Assembly (NCBI RefSeq): GCF_003124125.1
Contig: NZ_QCXQ01000002.1
Location: 198,968 to 262,967 of the forward strand
DNA length: 64,000 nucleotides
DNA from: Levilactobacillus bambusae
GTDB taxonomy: Bacteria > Bacillota > Bacilli > Lactobacillales > Lactobacillaceae
Reading direction: 5' to 3'
Shown: positions 33,136 through 41,271 of the stretch, piece after piece
Layout of the letters: the number at the start of each line of letters is the position of its first letter
How positions within the stretch are numbered: the stretch's first letter is position 1
Notes under the pieces: generated by a model
Databases searched by the model: none
Told to the model about the DNA's origin: nothing
Seen by the model: the letters and a program-made list of their open reading frames with translations, nothing else
Program-made: the position numbers and the translations under genes

Positions 33136-33251
33136 GTGCGACCCCAATCTGATCCCTGCGGTCAACCACAATTTGACACTATGCCCAAGAACCAGGCATA
33201 GTGTCAAATTGACGTTCATCCTCAGGATCAACCGATTGGGGTCGCACTCTA
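33136..33251. repeat. Modular inverted-repeat element, copy 1
   Basis: Outer arms GTGCGACCCCAATC (33136-33149) and GATTGGGGTCGCAC (33234-33247) are exact, inner arms AATTTGACACTATGCC (33169-33184) and GGCATAGTGTCAAATT (33195-33210) are exact 16-mers, and GATCC/GGATC pair between. The minus-strand reading has TAGAGTGCGAC at its start, TGAGGATGAACG and TGGTTGACCGCAGGGATC, all shared with other copies at 41155 and 56570. It sits between the divergent promoters of the PspC gene and the helicase operon. It is not an intrinsic terminator (no T run), nor an IS. Confidence 0.75.
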
Positions 33252-33265
33252 ATTTCGAACACACG

Positions 33266-33293
33266 TTTGCTTTTTCGTCAGATAAGCTATAAT
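33266..33293 (+). promoter_or_regulatory. Promoter of the helicase operon
   Basis: TTTGCT (33266-33271), 16 bases, and a perfect TATAAT (33288-33293), 25 bases before the helicase start. Confidence 0.6.
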
Positions 33294-33318
33294 ATTGTTT
33301 TGAAATGGAGGGAATTTG

Positions 33319-35709
33319 ATGACTAAGATTGGGGTCCGCGAGCTGGTTGAATTAACGTTGCGGTCGGGAGATTTAAATAGCCACACGGGTAGCCAAAACA
33401 CAGCACAGCGGGGCGCACAAATCCACCGAATGCTGCAACGAAATCGATCCGATGCCTACCAAAAAGAATACTACCTAGAAGAAGCGGTCACCCTAAACGG
33501 CGTTGAGTACCTCATCAACGGCCGGGCCGATGGTGTCACTCTTGCGGGCAATAATTCCGAAATTGAAGAAATCAAAACCTCCGATGTGCCGTTTGACCAA
33601 ATTGCGCCGGCCACTTTAACCCTCTATTGGGCTCAGGCAAAGGTCTACGCTTACCTATTGATGGCCGCCGAGGGAATGACTCAGGTCACCCTTGCACTGA
33701 CCTACTACCAAACGAATACGAATGAAACGACAACGACCCACCAGACCATTACCCAAACCGAAGCCGAAAGCTTCTTCAACCAGGTTATCGGCATCTTTGA
33801 GGGCTGGTTAAAGTTCCGGGCGGAAATCATTGCCGACCGGACCCCGTCGATTCAAGCCTTGCAGTTTCCGTTCGGTCACTACCGACCGGGGCAGCACGAA
33901 CTTGCAGCGGCCGTCTATAAAACCATCCTTACCCGGAAGCGCCTGTTTGTTGAGGCCCCAACGGGAACTGGAAAAACAATTTCCACCCTCTTTCCCACGA
34001 TTAAGGCCATTGGGGAGGGGGAAATCGACCGGCTCTTTTACCTCACAGCTAAGCAGAGTACACGCCAAGTTGCGGAAGATGCCGTTGACCTTATGGTAAG
34101 CCGGGGGTTAAAGATCAAGAGTATCACCCTCACCGCTAAGGATAAAATTACCTTTCCGGAAGAAGTGGATCTTTTGCCTGAGGAGAATCCGTACATGATT
34201 GGGTACTACGACCGGTTGCAAGACGGGTTGCAGGATATGCTGCGTAACCAGTACCAGTTAACCCGGCCCGTGATCGAGCACTTCGCGCGCAAACACATGC
34301 TGGACCCCTTTGAGTTTTCTCTCGACGCTAGTCTGCTATGCGACGTGATTATTTGTGATTATAACTACCTCTTTGATCCCCGGGTCCACCTAGAACGCTT
34401 TTTTTCTGAACCGGATGACCGGAACTTTTTCTTAATCGATGAAGCCCATAACTTAGTCAGTCGGTCGCGTGATATGTACTCCGCAGCCATCGACAAGGCC
34501 CCGTTAGTCGACCTCATCACCCTCGCAAAAAAATCAGCTACCGCTAGTCGCAAACTGAAGACGGCAATGACAAAACTCAAGAAGGCGTTTGATCAAGTAG
34601 CGGCGCCCTTAAAGCGGGAGCACCGCACTGAATGGACGGGTGAAACCCAGCCCCCAGATTTTGATCACGCCCTCGGTCGATTTACCGATACGGTTTCTGA
34701 GTGGCTACCCGATCAGCCGAACGATGACTTTACACAGGCGGTTTTAACCTATTTTTTTGCCGCCAACACCTACGTCAAAATTAGTGACTACTACAATGAG
34801 ACGTACCGGATGCACCTCACATTAAGTGATCATAACGTCATCATTAAGCAAGTCTGCCTTGATCCAAGCCAGTACCTGTCAGAGTCGCTTAAATTAGGCC
34901 ATGGGGCCGTTCTTTTTTCTGCCACTCTATCACCCGTTGACTACTATGAAACGGTGTTAGGCGGAACTAAGGAGGCCCTTAGCTACCAATTACCCTCACC
35001 CTTTCCCCCAGCCCATCAGGCATTGTACATCACCAACTACATTCAAACCACCTATAAACAGCGTGACGCCAATCAAGGCCGCATTATTCGGGCCATTAAA
35101 TCGCTCACCGACGGCAAACTAGGAAACTACCTGATTTTTTTACCGTCCTACACTTATTTATTGACGGTGAGTGAGGCTTTTCACGATGCCTTTCCGGATG
35201 TTTCTATGCTGACTCAACAAGCCACCATGACCGAGGCAGACCGGGAACGGTTTCTCAATGAGTTTAAGGCCGAACCCGAGCAAACCTTAGTGGGGTTTGC
35301 GGTTCTTGGGGGCAGCTTTTCCGAGGGAATTGACCTGAAGGCAGACCGATTAATCGGGGTGGGGATTGTTAGTGTCGGACTCCCGGGAATGAATCCGGAA
35401 ACCGACTTGCTCAAAGACTACTTCGATAAGCAAAACGGGAATGGTTTTGCTTACGCTTACCAGCTTCCCGGTCTAAACAACGTTTTTCAGGCTGCCGGCC
35501 GCTTAATTCGGGGCGTCCATGATCATGGAATCGTGTTACTCATGGACCAGCGGTTTACCCAATCCCGGTACACCACCCTTTTTCCCCAGCATTGGCGCCA
35601 CTACCAGAACCTGTACCGCCCGGATCAGTTGACCCGAGTCGTCACTGATTTCTGGCAACCATCATTTACGGAGGACCCAAATCCTAATGAAAACGAAACT
35701 CACGCTTGA
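33319..35709 (+). CDS. RecB-like nuclease fused to XPD/DinG-type ATP-dependent DNA helicase
   Basis: 796 residues from ATG 33319 (GGAGGG seven bases upstream). Residues 1-175: a Cas4/RecB-like nuclease with RGAQIH (about 32-36), GRADGV (Asp71), EEIK (Glu84, Lys86) and QAKVY (106-110). From 185: superfamily 2 helicase with R-P-G-Q (Q motif, about 189-192), Walker A APTGTGKT (213-220), DEAH (374-377), and helicase motifs V/VI (SFSEGIDLKADRL; QAAGRLIRG). In related XPD/DinG-type helicases four Cys bind a 4Fe-4S cluster; here the corresponding places read EENPYMIGYYDR and MLDPFEFSLD, without Cys. DNA repair or defence role is inferred. Overlaps the next gene by 23 bases. Confidence 0.88.
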   Translation: MTKIGVRELVELTLRSGDLNSHTGSQNTAQRGAQIHRMLQRNRSDAYQKEYYLEEAVTLNGVEYLINGRADGVTLAGNNSEIEEIKTSDVPFDQIAPATLTLYWAQAKVYAYLLMAAEGMTQVTLALTYYQTNTNETTTTHQTITQTEAESFFNQVIGIFEGWLKFRAEIIADRTPSIQALQFPFGHYRPGQHELAAAVYKTILTRKRLFVEAPTGTGKTISTLFPTIKAIGEGEIDRLFYLTAKQSTRQVAEDAVDLMVSRGLKIKSITLTAKDKITFPEEVDLLPEENPYMIGYYDRLQDGLQDMLRNQYQLTRPVIEHFARKHMLDPFEFSLDASLLCDVIICDYNYLFDPRVHLERFFSEPDDRNFFLIDEAHNLVSRSRDMYSAAIDKAPLVDLITLAKKSATASRKLKTAMTKLKKAFDQVAAPLKREHRTEWTGETQPPDFDHALGRFTDTVSEWLPDQPNDDFTQAVLTYFFAANTYVKISDYYNETYRMHLTLSDHNVIIKQVCLDPSQYLSESLKLGHGAVLFSATLSPVDYYETVLGGTKEALSYQLPSPFPPAHQALYITNYIQTTYKQRDANQGRIIRAIKSLTDGKLGNYLIFLPSYTYLLTVSEAFHDAFPDVSMLTQQATMTEADRERFLNEFKAEPEQTLVGFAVLGGSFSEGIDLKADRLIGVGIVSVGLPGMNPETDLLKDYFDKQNGNGFAYAYQLPGLNNVFQAAGRLIRGVHDHGIVLLMDQRFTQSRYTTLFPQHWRHYQNLYRPDQLTRVVTDFWQPSFTEDPNPNENETHA

Positions 35710-36388
35710 TCTTGAAAGTACCCTTTACCAATACTGTTTGGATAATGACGCCTACGCCGTTGAGGAAGTCAGTATGCCCGATGATCAAGGAATTGTTGAT
35801 ACCCTCAGCTATAAAGAATTAGCGCCTGGCAACATTGAGTGGCGCTGTTACGAACTGAAGGTCACCAAGAATGATTTTCACTCCACCGCAAAACTCTCCT
35901 TTGTTGGCCACTTTAACTACTTCGTCCTGACCCCTGAACTATACCAGGAGGTGCAGGATGAAATTCCCGCTAACGTTGGTGTCCTGACCTACCGTCCCTA
36001 CGACGCTGAGTTAGCCGCTGACGCCGAGTACCCACCGTTAGCTCCCGGTTACCTGACCATTGAAAAAACGGCCCGGCGAAGGGACCTGCAAGTTCCGGAA
36101 GACGAGTTAATCTCGGCCTTTATTGCTTCAATGGGTCGTGAGGTGAATAAGGCGAAACGGATGGCGACCGGAATCGACCAGTTTTCCACCGAAAAGCTCT
36201 ATAAAGCCCTCAAGCGCCGAAACCAGCACTACCAAATTTACGATCCCGAAGCAAACCTCTACGACCGATTTATTGATGATATGCAATCCAGCGCAGTAAC
36301 GGCACTGCAAGAGGAGATTGACGCCCTAAACGAAGACGTTTTCCAGCTCAAACTGGCCCTCAAGAAAGCACGTGATGCCGGTGCTTAA
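35687..36388 (+). CDS. PD-(D/E)XK-like protein of unknown function
   Basis: 233 residues from ATG 35687; GGAGG lies 12 bases upstream inside the helicase gene. Asp38 in IVDTLSYK and WRCYELKVT (Glu56, Lys58) give the D...E-x-K pattern of a restriction-endonuclease-like fold; FVGHFNYFVLTPELYQEV follows as core strand and helix. The C-terminus (about 195-230) is an acidic coiled coil. Related phage and repair proteins (MmcB-type) have similar short nuclease cores, but I cannot name the family. Coupled with a helicase before and sce7725-family gene after, overlapping both. Confidence 0.7.
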   Translation: MKTKLTLDLESTLYQYCLDNDAYAVEEVSMPDDQGIVDTLSYKELAPGNIEWRCYELKVTKNDFHSTAKLSFVGHFNYFVLTPELYQEVQDEIPANVGVLTYRPYDAELAADAEYPPLAPGYLTIEKTARRRDLQVPEDELISAFIASMGREVNKAKRMATGIDQFSTEKLYKALKRRNQHYQIYDPEANLYDRFIDDMQSSAVTALQEEIDALNEDVFQLKLALKKARDAGA

Positions 36389-37304
36389 TTACTACCCTTA
36401 TTTTCGGGGACGCCAGTACGACTTAATCGCTCTGAGGGAAGCGGTAGAAAGTGGGGACCTATCTCCCCACCTAATTCCCATTCTGGAACCCGTTAAGGAC
36501 TCGAGCGGCCTACTGAAAACGGTACGGGCCTTTATTAAGCGGGATCACCCGATTGCCATCATTGTGAATCCCCAGGTTAGCCGCTACCTCTTTACCACCA
36601 AAAAACGGTTCCCCCTAACCCCACTAATGGACCAGTCGCAGGTCATTCCAACGGCCATCCTTACGCCTCAGTTCGTCCCCGATCTGCTTCGCCATTCGCC
36701 GCGTCAGTCCACTATGATGCTAGTCGATTCAGCAAGGGCGCTCCGGGTCGCCCAGGAACATAACTACCTTGCGCTCGCAGATCAGATCATTATTCCCCCG
36801 GAGGCCCGAATTCGGCGAAGCATCCAACAACCTAAAATTCGGTTAGTCGATCATTTTCCGCTCCGTGACCACACGTCGGATTACGCTGAGTTAGCGGATG
36901 AATTCTTTTCCGATGACTTAACGTTCGCCGAGATGATGGGGTACACTGGTTTTAGCGATTACAGTATCATGGGGCACCACTACTTTGAACGGGGCCATGC
37001 CTCCCGGGCCATCGCCCTCCACATCGTCTACGCCCACCCTGATGGTGGTACGCGCATCCACCATTTCGTATCGGACAGTAACGCCACCTTCACAAACCCC
37101 AAGCAAAAGTTTTTTGAGGCCCTCGCAAAGTTATCCCAGTGGGATGCCAAGCAAGCGACCATTAATCAAACTAAACCCTTGCAGACCCTGTTAGCCTACC
37201 AGGACAGTCACAAGTTTCCGGGTCTGGGGACCGTCAAAAAATTAATGATTGAGCATCAGTTAATCATTTTTTCCAGGTTATTAGATCAGTCTAAGTCCCA
37301 CTAA
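36375..37304 (+). CDS. sce7725 family protein
   Basis: 309 residues from ATG 36375; GTG 36372 is the alternative. N-terminal YYPYFRGRQYDLIALREAVE is the recognisable signature of the sce7725 family as I remember it (YYPYLRGKQFELxALRE). The rest (LIPILEPVKDSSGLLKTVRA; IAIIVNPQVSRY; MMLVDSARALRVAQ) is alpha/beta with no signal or membrane segment. Family members are usually found beside sce7726-type nuclease-like proteins in accessory regions and have no known activity. Here it is the third gene of the helicase/nuclease operon. Ends in a strong terminator (37299). Confidence 0.75.
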   Translation: MPVLNYYPYFRGRQYDLIALREAVESGDLSPHLIPILEPVKDSSGLLKTVRAFIKRDHPIAIIVNPQVSRYLFTTKKRFPLTPLMDQSQVIPTAILTPQFVPDLLRHSPRQSTMMLVDSARALRVAQEHNYLALADQIIIPPEARIRRSIQQPKIRLVDHFPLRDHTSDYAELADEFFSDDLTFAEMMGYTGFSDYSIMGHHYFERGHASRAIALHIVYAHPDGGTRIHHFVSDSNATFTNPKQKFFEALAKLSQWDAKQATINQTKPLQTLLAYQDSHKFPGLGTVKKLMIEHQLIIFSRLLDQSKSH

Positions 37305-37358
37305 ATAACGATCACCACCCCGTTAGAACCCTAACCGGATGGTGATCGTTATTTAGTG
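37299..37358. terminator. Bidirectional terminator, 19-bp perfect stem
   Basis: CACTAAATAACGATCACCA and TGGTGATCGTTATTTAGTG are exact reverse complements with GTTAG/CTAAC as inner stem. The TAA of the sce7725 gene (37302-37304) lies in the left arm. Confidence 0.9.
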
Positions 37359-37386
37359 ATGCATTTTATTATTTTTCTCGTCTCGT

Positions 37387-38439
37387 TTAATCATCGGCAT
37401 CCGATCTTAAGACGCTAACCCCTTCTGGAACCTCATAGTCCTTCTGAAGCATGGTCAGTTTTCCTGTTTCAGGATCCCGTTTGTAAAGCGTTAGGTTATC
37501 CGTATTCTGATTGGCAGCAATTAAATAAGTTTGGTCCCCGTTAAAGTTGAAGTCCCGGGGGAAGTCCCCCTCCGTACTAATTAGCTGAACCAACTCGAGT
37601 TCCCCGTGCCGGTGTGTTTTAAAAACTGCAATTGAATTATGACCCCGGTTAGAGACATACAGAAATTCTCCGTCACGAGTTAACCGAATTGCGGCAGCCC
37701 CGTTATGGGTTGGCCAGTCACTCGGAATGGTATGGGTAATTTGCCGAATGCTCAGAACTCCCGCCACTTGATCGTAGTTTAAGGTGGCGACGTTACTGCT
37801 CAATTCGCCAACCAAGTACGCGACGTTTTTGACGGGATCAAACGAAATATGCCGGGGCCCAAATCCAGCGGGCATCTGTAACCGACTAACCTCCGTGAGC
37901 TGGCCCTCATTTAAAACATCGTAAATGTACACGAGATCTAACCCTAGGTCACAAACCACCAGCCGGCGTTCCGGGGTTAAATCAGCGTAATGGGGGTGGG
38001 GGCCGTCTTGCTGCTCAGGTTTTGGTCCTACCTCTCCTTCATCAAATACCCGGTGGGCTAACTGAAGGGTGCCATCCGCAGCAATTTGATAGACACTCAC
38101 GGCTCCCGTATGGTAGTTAGCGGTAAAGACGAGGTCCCGATCATTATCCACCCCCACGTACGCGGGCGAAGAACCTTTGTCTAGGGTTGATTGAACCTTA
38201 ACGGCCGGAGTCCGGTTCAAATCATAGACTAAGAGGCCGCCGGTAGTTTCGTGATCTGTCGTTTCCTTATCCACGGCGTAAAGAATATTATCCTTGGATT
38301 GCGCTAAGTAGGTTGGACTACCTGCTGCCGCAACGAACTGGGTATTTTGTAACCGGCCCGCTTCGGGATTTAGCTCGACTGAGTAAACCCCCTGACTTGT
38401 CTTATGGGTATAGGTACCAATGTAGAATTTTTCTAGCAT
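37387..38439 (-). CDS. Lactonase family protein (6-phosphogluconolactonase, YkgB/Pgl type)
   Basis: 350 residues from ATG 38439, preceded by GGAGGACGGA. A seven-bladed beta-propeller: FYIGTYTHKTSQGVYSVELN starts blade 1, and GPHPHYADLTPERR, AGFGPRHISFDPV, PTHNGAAAIRLTRDGEFLYV and EGDFPRDFNFNGDQTYL are the repeated blades with the conserved His and Arg residues. It would hydrolyse 6-phosphogluconolactone, an enzyme expected in a heterofermentative or pentose-phosphate-using lactobacillus. Promoter not seen. Confidence 0.92.
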   Translation of the reverse strand: MLEKFYIGTYTHKTSQGVYSVELNPEAGRLQNTQFVAAAGSPTYLAQSKDNILYAVDKETTDHETTGGLLVYDLNRTPAVKVQSTLDKGSSPAYVGVDNDRDLVFTANYHTGAVSVYQIAADGTLQLAHRVFDEGEVGPKPEQQDGPHPHYADLTPERRLVVCDLGLDLVYIYDVLNEGQLTEVSRLQMPAGFGPRHISFDPVKNVAYLVGELSSNVATLNYDQVAGVLSIRQITHTIPSDWPTHNGAAAIRLTRDGEFLYVSNRGHNSIAVFKTHRHGELELVQLISTEGDFPRDFNFNGDQTYLIAANQNTDNLTLYKRDPETGKLTMLQKDYEVPEGVSVLRSDADD

Positions 38440-38581
38440 ACTTTCCGTCCTCCAAACCTTCTGGGTTAACGCTTTCATTATAGCATGATTTTTTCACTTT
38501 CAGTGTCAATATTCCCATAACCCCGTTAAATTCGTTATACTAAGGGAAAATCACTCCCACTTGACGAAAGGACGTGCTTCA

Positions 38582-39070
38582 ATGGTACTTTTTGAACAGT
38601 ATCATCCCATACTTACCCCACACTATACCCTAGACTGGCTGACCGAATTTGACCTCATGAAGGTGCATCAAGCACGACTCGGCTTAAACCATTACGCAGC
38701 AAGCGGGCTGACCGAACCAACCATCCAGCAGACGGCAAATTTCGTTAACCAAACCATGCATGACATCATGACCGAAAAGGAGCTCACCTGGGGAATTAAA
38801 ACCCGGTCCGATAACTTTTTCGTCGGGATGGTTTCACTCATGGCAATTACCAAAACCAGTGCCGAACTTCGGTTTATGCTATTTAACGAATCTGAAATCG
38901 ATCAGCACCAAGAAATTATTACCCGGGTAATCGACCTCGCCTTTCACCAGCTGGGCCTCATTAACCTAACCGCTGACGCCAACCAGACAACTTTACTGGG
39001 CCAGCGGCTGCTGCTAGCCTGTGGATTCATCAAGGATAATGATCGCTTCACTTTAAAAAAACTACCATAA
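38582..39070 (+). CDS. GNAT family N-acetyltransferase, RimJ/RimL-like
   Basis: 162 residues from ATG 38582; GAAAGGACG lies about ten bases upstream. GIKTRSDNFFVGMVSLMAIT and SAELRFMLFNESEIDQHQEI resemble the strand 4 region of RimJ/RimL-type acetyltransferases, with LGLINLTADANQTTLLGQRL as the late helix-strand. The Q/R-x-x-G-x-G/A loop that binds acetyl-CoA is poorly conserved (DQHQEIITRV), so catalytic activity is uncertain. Acceptor unknown. Terminated with the VIT1 gene at 39074. Confidence 0.7.
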   Translation: MVLFEQYHPILTPHYTLDWLTEFDLMKVHQARLGLNHYAASGLTEPTIQQTANFVNQTMHDIMTEKELTWGIKTRSDNFFVGMVSLMAITKTSAELRFMLFNESEIDQHQEIITRVIDLAFHQLGLINLTADANQTTLLGQRLLLACGFIKDNDRFTLKKLP

Positions 39071-39073
39071 TCA

Positions 39074-39140
39074 TAACCAAAAAGCCATTTAGTTCCGGTC
39101 AACCTTAAGTTGAACCTGACTAAATGGCTTTTTATGGTTA
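39074..39140. terminator. Bidirectional terminator between GNAT and VIT1 genes
   Basis: AAAAAGCCATTTAG (39079-39092) pairs with CTAAATGGCTTTTT (39120-39133), with TAACC/GGTTA beyond and the inner stem TCAACCTTAAGTTGA. It contains the VIT1 stop codon. Confidence 0.88.
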
Positions 39141-39845
39141 CATCAGAACTCCCACCGCATAGTGAATGATCATGGTCAGAATTCCAACAATAATGTTTCG
39201 AATGACGGCCGTCTTAACGAGACCGTCCCCTAACTTTGCACTTAAAAACCCGGTAATCGCTACTGAAACAATGACCGCTAAAATGGTTGCCGGCCACTGA
39301 AACTGGACCGGAGAAAGTGTCATTGCTAACAGTGGAAATGCTCCGCCGGCAGCCGCAGAAAACAGGGATGAAAAGGCGGCGGCCCAGGGATTCATGTACT
39401 GGCCGAGTTGAATATCATCCTTAACGTTCACGACCGTTTCTAACGGCTTTTTACTCAGTAAGTCTTTTGCAATGGCTAACGCCGTTTTTTCTGAGACGCC
39501 CCGCGCCATGTAGTACTCCTGCACGGACTGAAGTTCCCCCTCAAAATCGGTCTTCAGCAGCATGGCTTCATTTCGCACCGCCGATTCTTCCGTATCCTTT
39601 TGGGTGCTAACGGAGGCGTATTCGCCACAAGCCATTGAAAACGCACAGGCTAATAGGTCAGATAGACCCGCAATAAAGATGGTGAAGTTGTCCGTAGTGG
39701 CTGCCGCAACACTCACTAAGACTCCTACCACGGTCAGGATGCCATCGTTTGACCCCAAAACCCCGGCCCGGATAGTATTTAACCGTTCCTGCATGGTGGA
39801 GTGCCGTTTTTCCTTAACCTCAACTTTTTTAACATCCGATATCAT
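39138..39845 (-). CDS. VIT1/CCC1 family transporter, first paralogue
   Basis: 235 residues from ATG 39845, ten bases after GGGGG of the preceding gene's end. The VIT1/CCC1 pattern is clear: RAGVLGSNDGILTVVGVLVS in helix 1, ACGEYASVSTQKDTE (the metal-binding domain start), then a soluble metal-binding insert with Glu-rich helices and helices 3-5. Proteins of this family export or store iron and manganese. Directly follows a second copy (39850) and lies under a PerR box, so iron or manganese efflux under oxidative control is likely. Confidence 0.92.
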   Translation of the reverse strand: MISDVKKVEVKEKRHSTMQERLNTIRAGVLGSNDGILTVVGVLVSVAAATTDNFTIFIAGLSDLLACAFSMACGEYASVSTQKDTEESAVRNEAMLLKTDFEGELQSVQEYYMARGVSEKTALAIAKDLLSKKPLETVVNVKDDIQLGQYMNPWAAAFSSLFSAAAGGAFPLLAMTLSPVQFQWPATILAVIVSVAITGFLSAKLGDGLVKTAVIRNIIVGILTMIIHYAVGVLM

Positions 39846-39849
39846 ATCA

Positions 39850-40533
39850 TTAGCCCCCAATCAAATGACCAATTAAGAAGGTCACCGCCATCGTTAAAAT
39901 CCCCGCCACAATGTTACGCCACATGCCCTTCCACCGGTTAGAGTGACCTAGGGCTGCCGCAGCGTACCCCGTAATTGCCAAGGCAATTAGTACGGCCATA
40001 AACGTCGCCGGAATTTTAATGGCGCTCGGGAACAGCCAGACGGCCATCATCGGTAGGCAGGACCCTAACGGAAACGATACCATGGAAGCAATGGCAGCGT
40101 CGTACGGGTTCGTGTACTCGTTAACGTTAAAGCCAAACCGTTCCCGAACCGTGGTTGTTAGCGGATCCTTGGCCATCATTTCTGACGTTGCTTGTCGAGC
40201 TAGCTGGGGGTTAATCCCCGTATTTTCGTACTTTTGCTGCACAAACTTAAACTCATCGTCATACTGATTATCAAGCGCCAATTGCTGCTTATTAACAGCG
40301 TTTCTTTGGGCATCCTTCTCGGCGTTCACGGACACATATTCTCCCATTGCCATGGATACGGTTCCTGCAATCATTCCAGCAAACCCAGAAAGTAAAATGG
40401 CAAAACTGCTCGTTGACGCTGCTGCAACCCCGACTACAATTCCCGCAACCGAAACAATCCCGTCGTTAGCACCCATTACGGCAGCCCGCATAATATTAAT
40501 TCGTTGGGCTAACGTTTTCTTTTTCTTTGGCAC
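39850..40533 (-). CDS. VIT1/CCC1 family transporter, second paralogue
   Basis: 227 residues from GTG 40533. Same architecture as its neighbour: RAAVMGANDGIVSVAGIVVG, SMAMGEYVSVNAEKDAQ, insert with QQKYENTGINPQLARQA, then helices 3-5. The two are clear paralogues (shared N-D-G-I-x-x-V-x-G, G-E-Y-x-S-V, P-F-D-A-A-like blocks), probably an old tandem duplication or a functional heteromer. It is the promoter-proximal gene, below the PerR box at 40561. Confidence 0.92.
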   Translation of the reverse strand: MPKKKKTLAQRINIMRAAVMGANDGIVSVAGIVVGVAAASTSSFAILLSGFAGMIAGTVSMAMGEYVSVNAEKDAQRNAVNKQQLALDNQYDDEFKFVQQKYENTGINPQLARQATSEMMAKDPLTTTVRERFGFNVNEYTNPYDAAIASMVSFPLGSCLPMMAVWLFPSAIKIPATFMAVLIALAITGYAAAALGHSNRWKGMWRNIVAGILTMAVTFLIGHLIGG

Positions 40534-40560
40534 CTGGTTTCCTCTTCTCTCGTTCCTTAT

Positions 40561-40575
40561 TTATAATGATTCTAA
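40561..40575 (-). promoter_or_regulatory. PerR/Fur box before the VIT1 operon
   Basis: TTATAATGATTCTAA matches the 7-1-7 PerR consensus TTATAATTATTATAA at 13 of 15 positions. It lies 28 bases upstream of the VIT1 start, where binding would overlap its promoter, and opposite the gene of a Fur-family regulator. Confidence 0.7.
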
Positions 40576-40650
40576 AGTTATAACGACTCTATTTTACTCA
40601 ATCGATTCGAATCTGTAAACCATTAGTTTCCAGCAAATGTGTCTGGTTAT

Positions 40651-40679
40651 TTGGAAAAGTTCTAAATTCATGGTTTAAT
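40651..40679 (+). promoter_or_regulatory. Promoter of the PerR-like gene
   Basis: TTGGAA (40651-40656), 17-base spacer and TTTAAT (40674-40679), 31 bases before the ATG. Confidence 0.65.
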
Positions 40680-40709
40680 AGAGGAAAAATGAGAAGGGAA
40701 GGTTTTTAG

Positions 40710-41153
40710 ATGAGCGATCCTGATATGCAGGCTGCAACCAAAATTCTGCAAGACAACCATGTTCGAGTTACCGCTCAGCGGCGGGTGATTTTGAACTACT
40801 TGATGACCCACCACAATCACCCGTCCGTTGAAATGATAGCGACTGACTTTCAACGGGCCGGACTGAACCTCAGTGTCGCCACTCTATACAATACCCTTAA
40901 CCTATTTGTTGACCTGGGAATTGTCATTGAACTGCCAAGCGACAATGGCGTGCATTACGATTACTTTGGCCGCCCCCACTACCACGTGATTTGCGAAAAT
41001 TGCGGGAAGATCACCGATGTGTTTTCCCCGCGCTTTCCCGAAATTGAACGGGACCTTGAAGAGGAGGCTGCCAGAGAAACAGGTTATGAAATTTCCGGTA
41101 GCCACGTGGAAGTCTACGGCCTGTGCCCAGACTGTCAAGCAAAGCTAAACTAA
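40710..41153 (+). CDS. Fur family regulator, PerR-like
   Basis: 147 residues. N-terminal winged helix (RVTAQRRVILNYLMTHHNHP; LSVATLYNTLNLFVDLGIV), then a dimer domain with the metal-site region HYDYFGRPHYHVICENCGKI and CPDCQ, giving a zinc site of two CxxC pairs. The Asp/His arrangement is like PerR, which senses peroxide through iron-catalysed His oxidation. It should repress the VIT1 operon from the box at 40561 and perhaps peroxide-stress genes elsewhere. ATG 40710 follows GAAGGG. Confidence 0.9.
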   Translation: MSDPDMQAATKILQDNHVRVTAQRRVILNYLMTHHNHPSVEMIATDFQRAGLNLSVATLYNTLNLFVDLGIVIELPSDNGVHYDYFGRPHYHVICENCGKITDVFSPRFPEIERDLEEEAARETGYEISGSHVEVYGLCPDCQAKLN

Positions 41154-41154
41154 A

Positions 41155-41262
41155 AGGGTGTGGCACTTCTCGCTTACTTTTGAGGATTAACGGAGCTCCC
41201 CAAAAATACTGGGGTTTAGTATTATTGGGGAGCTTGGTTAACCGCAGGGATCTGAGCGGTAG
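41155..41262 (+). repeat. Modular repeat element, copy 2
   Basis: AGGGTGTGG (41155-41163), TGAGGATTAACG (41181-41192), a copy-specific hairpin AGCTCCCC/GGGGAGCT (41194-41234) containing AATACT/AGTATT, then TGGTTAACCGCAGGGATCTG (41235-41254). The last block is 19 of 21 identical to the reverse-complement sequence in copy 1 at 33148-33168, and the TGAGGATTAACG block is 11 of 12. A stem terminator of a second family follows (41272). The repeat lies between convergent PerR and YibE/F genes. Confidence 0.7.
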
Positions 41263-41271
41263 AACCCAACC

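Noticed and set aside
33136-33251. Insertion sequence or MITE
   Set aside because: There are no target-site duplications, no terminal inverted repeat shared with a transposase in this window, and the arms are nested instead of terminal only. I treat it as a structured repeat.
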